A stretch of DNA of 19,478 nt from Rickettsia typhi. GTDB taxonomy: Bacteria; Pseudomonadota; Alphaproteobacteria; Rickettsiales; UBA1997. The notes under the pieces were generated by a model, which saw only the letters and a list, made by a program, of their open reading frames with translations, had not been told where the DNA came from and made no database searches. Position 1 is the stretch's first letter. Every line of letters starts with the position of its first letter. Both the position numbers and the translations under genes were made by a program. The stretch covers positions 1 to 19,478 of the forward strand of contig CAMDMO010000015.1 in assembly GCA_945902255.1 (NCBI GenBank), written 5' to 3'. This document shows positions 1-7,169 of this stretch, piece by piece.

Positions 1-1
1 T

Positions 2-709
2 AATAAATTTGAAGAATTTATTATAAAAAATAAAAAAACTCTTGCCGGAATTTTCATTGAACCATTAGTTCAATGCGCTGGTGGCATGCGCTTTCATAGT
101 CCAGAAATTTTAGAAGCAATTTATAAAATCGTAAAAAAACACAAAATATTATTCATTGCCGATGAATGTGCGGTTGGATTTTATCGCACCGGTAAGAAAT
201 TTGCTTTTAATTACGCTAAAATAAAACCCGATATTTTAATTCTGGGAAAAGCCTTAACTGGAGGCACCATGACCTTAGCTGCAACTCTGGTTAGTGATGA
301 AATTTTTGAAACATTTTTGAGCGATTCCATAAATTCAGCTCTAATGCATGGCCCAACTTTTATGGGAAACGCCCTCGCCTCTTCAGCTGCCAACGCTTCT
401 CTAGATTTATTTGAAAAAGAAAATTACGAAATATCAGTTTTAAAACAAGAAAAATTTCTTGCTAAAGAATTAGAAAAATGCCGTAATTTTAAAAGTGTAA
501 AAGATGTTAGAGTGCTTGGAAATATTGGGGTGGTTGAAACCTCTCTATCTTTTGAAGATATGATGAAATTGCGTAAAAACTTTATTAAAAGCGGAGTTTT
601 TTTACGCCCATTTGCTGGATGTATTTATTTGATGCCCGCACTAAATATTAAAGAAACTCAGCTGAAAAAAATTACTCAGGCCATTTTTGATCAACTAGGA
701 GAGATTTAA
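2..709 (+). CDS. bioA: Adenosylmethionine-8-amino-7-oxononanoate aminotransferase, 3' part
   Basis: PLP-dependent class III aminotransferase of biotin synthesis. It converts KAPA to DAPA using S-adenosylmethionine as amino donor, in the cytosol. The frame is open from base 2, so the gene runs off the left edge; about 235 of the usual ~430 residues are visible. The ATG at 86 is internal, because the 28 codons before it encode the family motif EPLVQCAGGMRFHSPE across that ATG. Also visible are the cofactor-binding Asp in FIADECAVGFYRTG, the Schiff-base lysine in LGKALTGGTMTLAA, and the substrate-binding Arg near the C-terminus in FLRPFAGCIYLMPAL. These separate BioA from other class III aminotransferases. 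Its TAA overlaps the stop of the convergent lipoprotein gene. Identity is secure; only the N-terminal part is unseen. Confidence 0.95.
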   Translation, partial: NKFEEFIIKNKKTLAGIFIEPLVQCAGGMRFHSPEILEAIYKIVKKHKILFIADECAVGFYRTGKKFAFNYAKIKPDILILGKALTGGTMTLAATLVSDEIFETFLSDSINSALMHGPTFMGNALASSAANASLDLFEKENYEISVLKQEKFLAKELEKCRNFKSVKDVRVLGNIGVVETSLSFEDMMKLRKNFIKSGVFLRPFAGCIYLMPALNIKETQLKKITQAIFDQLGEI

Positions 710-1104
710 AGCGCCGAGTAAATAAAAAACCTCACAATATCCTTCTTATTCTGCATCATAAACTCGATTTCTAACTTCTCTTTTTCACGCTTAAAACTTA
801 TTTTATCCTTACTATTTTTGACCACCTTCCAACCCATTTGTGGCAAGGTTTTTTCATAAAAATCTTTTACTTTTTGAATATCTAATTGAGTAACATAGCT
901 TGTATTAATTATGCTTCCAATGCTGGAATCAAAACCGAGCTCTTCGTCATTAATTCTTTCCATTCCATATAAAAGAGGTATATCCTCACTGCCTTGCACA
1001 AATTCTTCGGTCGCCTTTACTTCTAAGATTTTTTTGTTAAAAAAATTATGATTACAAGAAAAGAGTAAAAAAGAAAACAAAGATAATAATAAAATTTTTT
1101 TCAT
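706..1104 (-). CDS. Small lipoprotein of unknown function
   Basis: A predicted 132-residue lipoprotein. The start is taken at 1104 rather than the longer frame from 1128: this ATG gives a proper signal peptide (MKKILLLSLFSFLLFSC, lipobox LFSC, lipidated Cys at residue 17) and follows an AGGA eight bases upstream. The mature part is about 115 residues, mixed charge, without repeats or further membrane segments, and is probably a small periplasm-facing alpha/beta domain. The start lies two bases beyond the mutM stop, so the two are almost certainly one transcript. Its TAA overlaps that of bioA in the TTTAAA at 705-710. I do not recognise a named family. The lipoprotein assignment is firm and the function is unknown. 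Confidence 0.8.
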   Translation of the reverse strand: MKKILLLSLFSFLLFSCNHNFFNKKILEVKATEEFVQGSEDIPLLYGMERINDEELGFDSSIGSIINTSYVTQLDIQKVKDFYEKTLPQMGWKVVKNSKDKISFKREKEKLEIEFMMQNKKDIVRFFIYSAL

Positions 1105-1106
1105 AT

Positions 1107-1916
1107 TTATTCCTGACATTGTTGACAATAAAAGCTCGAACGACCATTTTGCACTATCTTTCTGATTAAATTTTTACAAAGCAAACATTTTTTACCTTCA
1201 CGACCATAAACATTAAAGTTGTTTTGAAAGTTTCCTATTTCACCATCTGATTTTACATAATCGCTAATCGAAGAGCCACCTGCTTCAATTGCTTTTTTTA
1301 AGATTTTTTTTATCGAATTAGTTAATTTTTTTATCTCATCAATTGTTAATAGCGAAGCGCTTCGAAGCGGAGATATTTTTGCGTCAAACAGCGATTCACT
1401 AATGTAGATATTTCCAACTCCAACCACAATTTCATTATCCATCATAGTGGTTTTGATATTCATTTTTTTATTAGAAAGCTTTTTCGCAAGATATTTTGCA
1501 TTAAATTCTGGCGATAACGGCTCTGGCCCTAGATTTGCTAAAGATTTATGATTTTGCAAAGAATTAGTTTCAACTAAATCTATAAATCCAAATCGCCTTG
1601 GATCGTTAAAAATCAAGGATGGGCCTTGGTTAAATTCCATAATAAAGTGATTATGCTTTCCTGAAAAATCATCACTAAAAACCAGTCTGCCGCTCATTCC
1701 CAAATGAATTACTAGACTTTTTTTATTATTAAAATTTATAATTAGATAACGCGCCCTTCTGTCAATTGAGTTGATTTTGGATCCTTCCAAATCTTTTAAA
1801 TTAAGCGCTGATTCAATTCGTAATTTTTTATTAGAACGAAAAATTTTTGTAACTTTTTTTCCGATTAAGCTTTCTAAGCCAAAACGAATAGTTTCTACCT
1901 CTGGTAACTCTGGCAT
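1107..1916 (-). CDS. mutM: Formamidopyrimidine-DNA glycosylase
   Basis: Bifunctional DNA glycosylase/AP lyase that removes 8-oxoguanine and ring-opened purines in base-excision repair. The N-terminus MPELPEVET supplies the catalytic Pro2 (Schiff base) and the Glu3 and Glu6 acids. HLGMSG, DPRRFG and VVGVGNIY are the DNA-contact loops. The C-terminal zinc finger is intact, with Cys244, Cys247, Cys264 and Cys267 (C-X2-C-X16-C-X2-C) and the conserved Arg259 of the GRSSFYC turn. At 269 residues it is full length. One difference from E. coli is RRARYL where E. coli has RRAKYL, which puts Arg56 at the position of catalytic-loop Lys57. The gene precedes the small lipoprotein with a two-base gap. Its start is only eight bases from the divergent gene at 1925, so the promoter probably lies inside that neighbour. 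Confidence 0.97.
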   Translation of the reverse strand: MPELPEVETIRFGLESLIGKKVTKIFRSNKKLRIESALNLKDLEGSKINSIDRRARYLIINFNNKKSLVIHLGMSGRLVFSDDFSGKHNHFIMEFNQGPSLIFNDPRRFGFIDLVETNSLQNHKSLANLGPEPLSPEFNAKYLAKKLSNKKMNIKTTMMDNEIVVGVGNIYISESLFDAKISPLRSASLLTIDEIKKLTNSIKKILKKAIEAGGSSISDYVKSDGEIGNFQNNFNVYGREGKKCLLCKNLIRKIVQNGRSSFYCQQCQE

Positions 1917-1924
1917 ATTATAAA

Positions 1925-3190
1925 ATGACTATATTGAAAAAAACTTTACTAGATTTTGGATTTTCTAACCAAGAATCGCAATTAGCTTTATTAAACATCT
2001 TTAATTGCGCCGGATATTTTAGCGACCAAAACATCTGGCAAGCCATTAATTTAATGGAATTTGGTGAAAATGGTAAAAAAGAAACAAATAATTGGCAAGC
2101 TGGTGAGTTAAAAACCTTTCTTTCTCTTAAAAAAACCCTAGATGAAGCTAGGATTAAAAATATATTTAATGCAGAATATTTTTTACAAAACGCCTTTAAT
2201 GATAAAAATATTTTTGACGCAGAAGATGTGCAAGATTTTTTACTTTACATTGGTCAAACTGCTTTTGGTAGAGAAAATGGTCAAGAGCGTTGTGACCTTG
2301 TAGAGCATGATTGGATGACAATTTATAAAGATGAATATTTTACCAATGCCGCAATACTTGGATTTATAAATGAAAAAAAACCACATCATAAAAAATATGA
2401 TGAATCTTGGATTCAAGGTGGCGCAAGAATTAGAATGATCGCTCGAATTAATTACTTAAAAGATATTCAAAATAATAATATAGAAACAGGAATAGTAAGG
2501 ATTTTAACCGGAGAAAGAGAATTATCAATTGAGTTAGATTCAATATCAGATGATGTTGCAGAAATTAAAAACTTTATTCTTAATTTAGCCGCAGAAAATA
2601 ATATAAAATATGATGCTTCACATCCATTTATAAAAAAGAATTTTGGCGGAGTAATAAAAACTTGTCTAAATAACATTGATGGTCATAGAGTTACTGAAAC
2701 CATGATGGTAAAAAAAATATATCGGGAAGTTTTTGGTAAAGAAATTATTAATGTTGTTGATTCGTCTGCGGTTGAAAAAATTGGAAGACCAACTACGCAA
2801 AAAAACGCTCGCGATATTATTGAAGGAGACTTGTTGTTGCGCATTAAAAATGGCGATTTCTCAAAAGATGTTCCAATAAAAATTATGATCATAAGTAATC
2901 AACCTTATTGCAATAGACAGGTTGGAACTATTGATCGCACTGCTTTTGAGGTATTAAATGAAAAATTATCAAACGGAGAAATTAATCACAAATATCAAAT
3001 GATATTTGATGGAGTTGGAGAAGCCTCTAAATCAACAGTTACACAGGTTCATTCGGTGTTAGGCGCATTAATTTCTGAAGATTTTTTACATGCAATTTCT
3101 AATGATCAAAATAAAAGAAAGCGCGATATTAATAACTTAATGTTCGCCTCAAGACATAATGATATTACTTTAAAATTACCAAATTTATGA
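1925..3190 (+). CDS. Uncharacterised 421-residue protein, possible DUF218-like fold, coupled to queH
   Basis: I do not recognise a named family with certainty. The protein is soluble, with no signal peptide or membrane segments. Its middle and C-terminal half read like a Rossmann-type domain: a glycine-rich GGARIRM (about residues 165-171), a strand plus motif VRILTGERELSIELD, an acidic helix, NVVDSSAVEKIGRPTTQKNAR (conserved-looking Thr-x2-Asn-Ala-Arg) and IMIISNQPYCNRQ. This order (GG, TGE, short acidic helix, T-x2-NA, S-x-Q-PY-x2-RQ) resembles DUF218/YdcF-type proteins, which is an inference from pattern only. The N-terminal ~100 residues are helical and unassigned. The stop overlaps the queH start as ATGA, so the two are translationally coupled. 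The start lies eight bases from divergent mutM, and no Shine-Dalgarno is visible. Confidence 0.75.
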   Translation: MTILKKTLLDFGFSNQESQLALLNIFNCAGYFSDQNIWQAINLMEFGENGKKETNNWQAGELKTFLSLKKTLDEARIKNIFNAEYFLQNAFNDKNIFDAEDVQDFLLYIGQTAFGRENGQERCDLVEHDWMTIYKDEYFTNAAILGFINEKKPHHKKYDESWIQGGARIRMIARINYLKDIQNNNIETGIVRILTGERELSIELDSISDDVAEIKNFILNLAAENNIKYDASHPFIKKNFGGVIKTCLNNIDGHRVTETMMVKKIYREVFGKEIINVVDSSAVEKIGRPTTQKNARDIIEGDLLLRIKNGDFSKDVPIKIMIISNQPYCNRQVGTIDRTAFEVLNEKLSNGEINHKYQMIFDGVGEASKSTVTQVHSVLGALISEDFLHAISNDQNKRKRDINNLMFASRHNDITLKLPNL

Positions 3191-3864
3191 TCGAAAAATT
3201 ACAACTTCCATCCGATGCAGCTGATAATCGCGTATTAATGCATAGCTGCTGTGCTCCTTGCGCTGGAGATCTAATGGAACGCATGAAAGAATCTGGAATC
3301 GATGTTACTATTTTTTTCTATAATCCAAATATTCATCCAAAAAAAGAATATGAAATTCGTAAAAATGAAAATATTCGTTTTGCTGAAAAATTAGAAATTC
3401 CTTTTATTGACGCTGATTATGATGTGCAAAATTGGTTTAAGCGCGCTAAAGGCTTAGAAAGAGAGCCAGAAAGAGGTGAACGCTGCACTAAATGTTTTGA
3501 TATGAGATTTGAGCGCACCGCGCTTTATGCTTATGAAAATAATTTCAAAACTATCACTTCTTCACTTGGAATTTCGCGCTGGAAAAATATGGATCAAATC
3601 AATGATTGTGGCATTCGCGCGGCAAAAAACTATGATGGAGTTTCTTACTGGACTTACAATTGGCGCAAAGGTGGTGGATCTGCCAGAATGTATGAAATTG
3701 CAAAGCGCGAAGAATTTTACAAACAAGAATATTGTGGATGCATTTACAGCCTTAGAGACAATAACGAATGGCGTGTAAAAAATGGCAGAGAAGAAATTGC
3801 AATTGGTGAGGAATTTTATAGCGAAGTTTCGGTTGATCGCACTTTAGTTGAAACTAATAAATAA
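3187..3864 (+). CDS. queH: Epoxyqueuosine reductase QueH
   Basis: Iron-sulfur enzyme (DUF208 family) that reduces epoxyqueuosine to queuosine at position 34 of GUN-anticodon tRNAs; it is the non-cobalamin alternative to QueG. The vicinal cysteines are in HSCCAPC (Cys21, Cys22, Cys25), followed by FFYNPNIHPKKEYEIR. The second metal-ligand pair is ERCTKC (Cys100, Cys103), and the C-terminal redox pair is YCGCIYS (Cys183, Cys185). About 38 residues follow that last motif, a modest C-terminal extension. The start overlaps the stop of the 421-residue gene in ATGA. No other queuosine gene is in the window, so whether the cell makes or salvages the precursor cannot be seen. Confidence 0.93.
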   Translation: MIEKLQLPSDAADNRVLMHSCCAPCAGDLMERMKESGIDVTIFFYNPNIHPKKEYEIRKNENIRFAEKLEIPFIDADYDVQNWFKRAKGLEREPERGERCTKCFDMRFERTALYAYENNFKTITSSLGISRWKNMDQINDCGIRAAKNYDGVSYWTYNWRKGGGSARMYEIAKREEFYKQEYCGCIYSLRDNNEWRVKNGREEIAIGEEFYSEVSVDRTLVETNK

Positions 3865-3890
3865 GTAGAGAATTGAAGCGAGCGGAAGCT
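3865..3890. repeat. Degenerate copy of the tRNA-Gly 3' end and its flank
   Basis: The bases just after the queH stop read gtagagaattgaagcgagcg. The tRNA 3' end plus its downstream flank at 3936-3955 read gtagagaattggagcgggcg, which is identical but for two A/G differences, at a spacing of 71 bases. It looks like a decayed duplication of the tRNA acceptor end, for example a remnant of tandem tRNA duplication or of an integration site. No intact second tRNA is present. Confidence 0.5.
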
Positions 3891-3944
3891 TAAAAGAAAC
3901 TCTTAAGATTAATTTGAAAAATATAATGAAAAAAGGTAGAGAAT

Positions 3945-4019
<75 letters not shown>

Positions 4020-4044
4020 TTAACAAAAAACGATAGGGGGCGAT

Positions 4045-4073
4045 AATCTACTAGGATGAAATATAAATTGCAA
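4045..4073 (-). promoter_or_regulatory. Possible promoter of tRNA-Gly
   Basis: Reading the reverse strand, TTGCAA (4068-4073) and TAGATT (4045-4050) are separated by exactly 17 bases, each matching the sigma70 consensus at 4 of 6 positions. They lie 25-54 bases upstream of the tRNA 5' end. A GC-rich stretch (GCCCCC) follows the -10, as is common at stable-RNA promoters. Correct spacing is the main support. Confidence 0.4.
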
Positions 4074-4149
4074 TATTGAATGCAAAAATTAAATTTAAAC
4101 GCGTGTTTTAAAGTTGTAGATAAAGTTAAAATCGACCAAAATATATCTA

Positions 4150-4761
4150 ATGAAAAATATCTTAAGAATAATTTCTACCTCTCTAATTCTTTTAAGCACA
4201 ACTGCTTGCGTTGAAACTGTGATTATTGGCTCTGCCGCAACCGGCACCTTAGTTGTAAGGGAAAAAAGCTTTTCTGCAACACGCCAAGATATTTCAATTG
4301 CAACCACGCTAGGCGTAGATTTTATAGAAAATGGCTTAAAAAATCCCGGTGATTCAATTGATATCACGGTAAATGAAGGTCGAGTTCTATTAACCGGAAT
4401 TGCAAGAAACCCTGATAAGGCAAATCTTGCCGCAGAGCTTGCTTGGAAGGCGAAGGGAACTAAAGAAGTTATCGATGAAATTCAAATATCTGATCATTCA
4501 AATATTAAATTCAAAGATGTTTCTAAAGCATTTTCAGACTATTTAATCACTCTAGAAGTTGAATCAAAATTATTATTTGGAAAAAAAATCAGCTCTATCA
4601 ATTATAAAGTTACCACAGTTAGAAAAATTGTTTACATAATTGGTACCGCTAATGATGATAATGAAATGAAAAATGTTGTATCAATTGCCTCTAGGGTGCG
4701 CGGCGTTGAGAAAGTTGTAAATCATATAGTTTTATCCGATGACGCCAGACGCAATGGATAA
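4150..4761 (+). CDS. Two-BON-domain outer-membrane lipoprotein (DolP/OsmY-like)
   Basis: Predicted lipoprotein of 203 residues. A signal peptide ends at Cys20 (LLSTTAC, a somewhat weak lipobox). There are two BON domains at roughly residues 47-115 and 120-197, each with the typical pattern: a short helix, a strand containing IDITVNEGRVLLTGIARN or YKVTTVRKIVYIIGTAND, and a closing EVIDEI/KVVNHI strand. Dual-BON lipoproteins such as DolP (YraP) bind anionic phospholipid and help maintain outer-membrane integrity; this role is inferred from the family. The gene overlaps mtaB by 23 bases and appears to head the operon running through lysS. Identification of the fold is confident, the exact orthologue less so. 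Confidence 0.85.
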   Translation: MKNILRIISTSLILLSTTACVETVIIGSAATGTLVVREKSFSATRQDISIATTLGVDFIENGLKNPGDSIDITVNEGRVLLTGIARNPDKANLAAELAWKAKGTKEVIDEIQISDHSNIKFKDVSKAFSDYLITLEVESKLLFGKKISSINYKVTTVRKIVYIIGTANDDNEMKNVVSIASRVRGVEKVVNHIVLSDDARRNG

Positions 4762-6127
4762 TCAAATTATTACTTTTGGATGTCGCCTAAATAGCTTTGA
4801 AAGCGAAGGCATTAAAGAAACTTTAAAAAAAACCGACCAAAAAAATCTTATTGTTTTTAATAGCTGCGCCGTTACTTCAGAGGCGGAAAGAGAGCTGCGT
4901 CAAGCCATTAGAAAAGCTAGAAAAAAAAATCCTGATGCAAAAATTATCGTAACTGGATGCGCCGCTCAAATTGATCCTGAAAAATACGCACAAATGGCGG
5001 AAGTGGATTTAGTTTTAGGAAATGTTGAAAAATCTAAATCAGAAAGCTATGAAAATCCAAAAAGGGGTCAGACCCCTTTTGTCAAAAAGGGGTCTGACCC
5101 CTTTTTAGGACTGTCGACTAACTCTCATCCAGACAAACTTTTTTTTGAAACAAAAAAATCCTCAGCAGATTTTTTAACCCCAGATGAAACCAGTAAAATC
5201 AAGGTCAATGACATTATGTCGGTGCGTGACACCGCACCTCAATTAGTTTCATATTTCGAAAATAAAACTCGCGCCTTTTTAGAAATTCAAAATGGATGTA
5301 ATCACCGTTGCACTTTTTGTATCATTCCTTTTGGCCGCGGAAATAGCCGCTCGGTGGCATTTGGTGAAATTGTTGCTCAAGTAAAAAAAATGGTCGCCGC
5401 TGGTCACAAGGAAGTTGTTTTAACCGGCGTTGATATTTCAGGTTATGGTGAAGATTTAGCTGCACCAATTACACTTTCGCAAATGGTGAAACGCTTGTTA
5501 AAATTGGTTCCAGAGCTCCCTCGCCTTCGCCTTTCTTCAATTGATGTCGCTGAAATTGATGATGGATTTTTTGAGATTTTAAAAAACGAACCGCGTTTCA
5601 TGCCTTATTTTCACTTAAGTGTTCAGTCGGGAGATGATATAATTTTAAAAAGAATGAAGCGCCGTCATAATCGTGAACAAATTTTAGAGTTTTGTAAAAA
5701 AGCCCGCGAGATCAGGCCAGAAATGACTTTTGGTGCCGATATTATCGCCGGTTTTCCAACCGAAAATGATGAAATGTTTTTAAATTCACTAAATTTAATT
5801 AAAGAAGCTGGAATTATTTTTACTCATATTTTTCCTTACTCAAAACGCGAAGGAACGCCAGCTGCCAAAATGCCACAAGTAAATGGTAAAATTGTGAAAG
5901 CGCGCGCAAAAGCCTTACGCGAGGCTGGTGATGAAGAATTAAAAAAATTCCTACAAAAGCAAATTGGAAAAACTATAAAAATTCTAGTTGAAAAAGATGG
6001 AATTGGAAAATCTGAAAATTTTTTAGATGTGAAAATTTTGAATAATTCTAAAATAACAAAACCTGGGGAAGTTATAGATATAAAGGTTTTAGGGGTGGAG
6101 GAGAATTTTTTAATCACTAAGATTTAA
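4739..6127 (+). CDS. mtaB: tRNA t6A37 methylthiotransferase
   Basis: Radical-SAM enzyme that adds a methylthio group to C2 of N6-threonylcarbamoyladenosine at position 37 of ANN-decoding tRNAs. The N-terminal UPF0004 domain carries the auxiliary-cluster cysteines Cys15 (TFGCRLNS), Cys43 (NSCAVTSE) and Cys74 (TGCAAQ). The radical-SAM motif is CNHRCTFC (Cys187, Cys191, Cys194), and a TRAM-like domain closes the protein (about residues 400-462). The FGCRLN signature favours MtaB over MiaB or RimO. The linker between domains (about residues 107-123) is encoded by an in-frame palindromic repeat. The start is uncertain: ATG 4739 or ATG 4754 (residue 6) are both possible and neither has a clear Shine-Dalgarno. 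It overlaps the BON gene by 23 bases. Confidence 0.92.
   Translation: MTPDAMDNQIITFGCRLNSFESEGIKETLKKTDQKNLIVFNSCAVTSEAERELRQAIRKARKKNPDAKIIVTGCAAQIDPEKYAQMAEVDLVLGNVEKSKSESYENPKRGQTPFVKKGSDPFLGLSTNSHPDKLFFETKKSSADFLTPDETSKIKVNDIMSVRDTAPQLVSYFENKTRAFLEIQNGCNHRCTFCIIPFGRGNSRSVAFGEIVAQVKKMVAAGHKEVVLTGVDISGYGEDLAAPITLSQMVKRLLKLVPELPRLRLSSIDVAEIDDGFFEILKNEPRFMPYFHLSVQSGDDIILKRMKRRHNREQILEFCKKAREIRPEMTFGADIIAGFPTENDEMFLNSLNLIKEAGIIFTHIFPYSKREGTPAAKMPQVNGKIVKARAKALREAGDEELKKFLQKQIGKTIKILVEKDGIGKSENFLDVKILNNSKITKPGEVIDIKVLGVEENFLITKI
5060..5106. repeat. Double palindromic repeat inserted in frame within mtaB
   Basis: Two back-to-back palindromes. The first has 10-base arms aaaaggggtc/gacccctttt around a single A (5060-5080). 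The second has 11-base arms around a single T (5084-5106), after the spacer gtc. The second palindrome is the reverse complement of the first, so the 10-mer occurs four times. It is translated as KRGQTPFVKKGSDPF in the interdomain linker of MtaB. This is a coding palindromic element rather than a terminator. Confidence 0.9.
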
Positions 6128-6140
6128 ACCAAAATATACC

Positions 6141-7169
6141 ATGCAAAAATCACTACAGAGTTATATTTCTACCTTAGAAAATATCAAAAAACAAATTTCT
6201 GAATCACGCATTAAAGCCGCTTTATCAGTGAATGCTGAGATGATTTGCCTTTATTGGAAAATCGGTTTTATGATTTTAGAAAGACAAAAAGAATCAAAAT
6301 GGGGTGATAAAATTTTAGAAACTTTATCTAAAGATTTATCAGAAGCTTTTCCAGATATGAAGGGTTTTAGTAAGCGTAATATTTTCTATATGAGGCGATT
6401 TGCTGAAATTTATTCTGATTTTCAATTTGTGCAGCAAGCTGCTGCACAAATTCCTTGGTTTCATAATATATTAATAATTCAAGCTTCTGACAGTACAAAA
6501 GAAAGGGAGTTCTACATCAAAGAAACTGTTAAAAATGGTTGGTCTAGAAATGTTTTAGAAATGCAAGTCAAAAGCGATCTCTATAATCGCCAAGGAAAAA
6601 CTATAAATAATTTTAAAAAAACCTTATCACCAACACAATCTGATCTTGTAAATCAAACCCTAAAAGATCCTTATATTTTTGATTTTTTGACAATTGGCAA
6701 AGAGGCTAGCGAGCGAGAAATTGAAAAAGAGTTGATAAATTATATCACAAAATTTCTTTTAGAATTAGGTAAGGGATTTGCCTTTCTGGGCCAACAATAT
6801 CATTTAGAAGTTGATGAAGAAGATTATTATATTGATTTGTTATTTTATCACACACATCTAAAATGCCATGTAGTGGTTGAGTTAAAAGCAGATAAATTTA
6901 AGCCGGAATACGCTGGTAAATTAAATTTTTATTTATCAGCTTTAGATGCAAAATTAAAACGCGATGATGATAATCCATCAATTGGATTATTACTTTGCCA
7001 AGATAAAAAGGGATTAACCGCAGAATATTCTCTCAGAGATATTAATAAGCCAATTGGCTTGGCGAATTATAAGATTACTGAAAAACTACCAAAAAATCTC
7101 AAAACTCAATTACCAACAATCGAAGAGCTTGAAAAAACTTTTACTAAAAAATTAAAACAAAAATCATGA
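6141..7169 (+). CDS. DUF1016 (YhcG-type) PDDEXK nuclease
   Basis: A 342-residue protein with the two-domain layout of the DUF1016/YhcG family. The N-terminal helical DNA-binding-like part (about 10-165) contains YWKIGFMI, WGDKILETLSKDL, FSKRNIFYMRRFAE and IPWFHNI. The C-terminal PDDEXK nuclease domain (about 175-330) has Asp232 in YYIDLLFYH and the Glu247-x-Lys249 pair in VVVELK, then FKPEYAGKLNFYL. The catalytic residues are intact, so it is probably an active or DNA-binding nuclease. Family members occur beside restriction-modification, toxin-antitoxin and other mobile loci; their substrate is not settled. Here it sits 13 bases after mtaB and its stop overlaps the lysS start (ATGA), an unusual place inside a housekeeping operon. 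Confidence 0.9.
   Translation: MQKSLQSYISTLENIKKQISESRIKAALSVNAEMICLYWKIGFMILERQKESKWGDKILETLSKDLSEAFPDMKGFSKRNIFYMRRFAEIYSDFQFVQQAAAQIPWFHNILIIQASDSTKEREFYIKETVKNGWSRNVLEMQVKSDLYNRQGKTINNFKKTLSPTQSDLVNQTLKDPYIFDFLTIGKEASEREIEKELINYITKFLLELGKGFAFLGQQYHLEVDEEDYYIDLLFYHTHLKCHVVVELKADKFKPEYAGKLNFYLSALDAKLKRDDDNPSIGLLLCQDKKGLTAEYSLRDINKPIGLANYKITEKLPKNLKTQLPTIEELEKTFTKKLKQKS

Noticed and set aside
706..1128. Longer form of the small lipoprotein starting at 1128 within mutM
   Set aside because: The extra eight residues (MSTMSGIN) would precede a normal lipoprotein signal peptide, and the Shine-Dalgarno fits the start at 1104.
4020..4149. Possible riboswitch or leader before the BON lipoprotein
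   Set aside because: The sequence is AT-rich, without conserved riboswitch blocks or a strong stem-loop, and part of it is better explained as the tRNA promoter.
5060..5106. Tandem palindromes in mtaB as a transcription terminator
   Set aside because: They lie in the middle of an intact reading frame that continues with all family motifs; a repeat element fits better.
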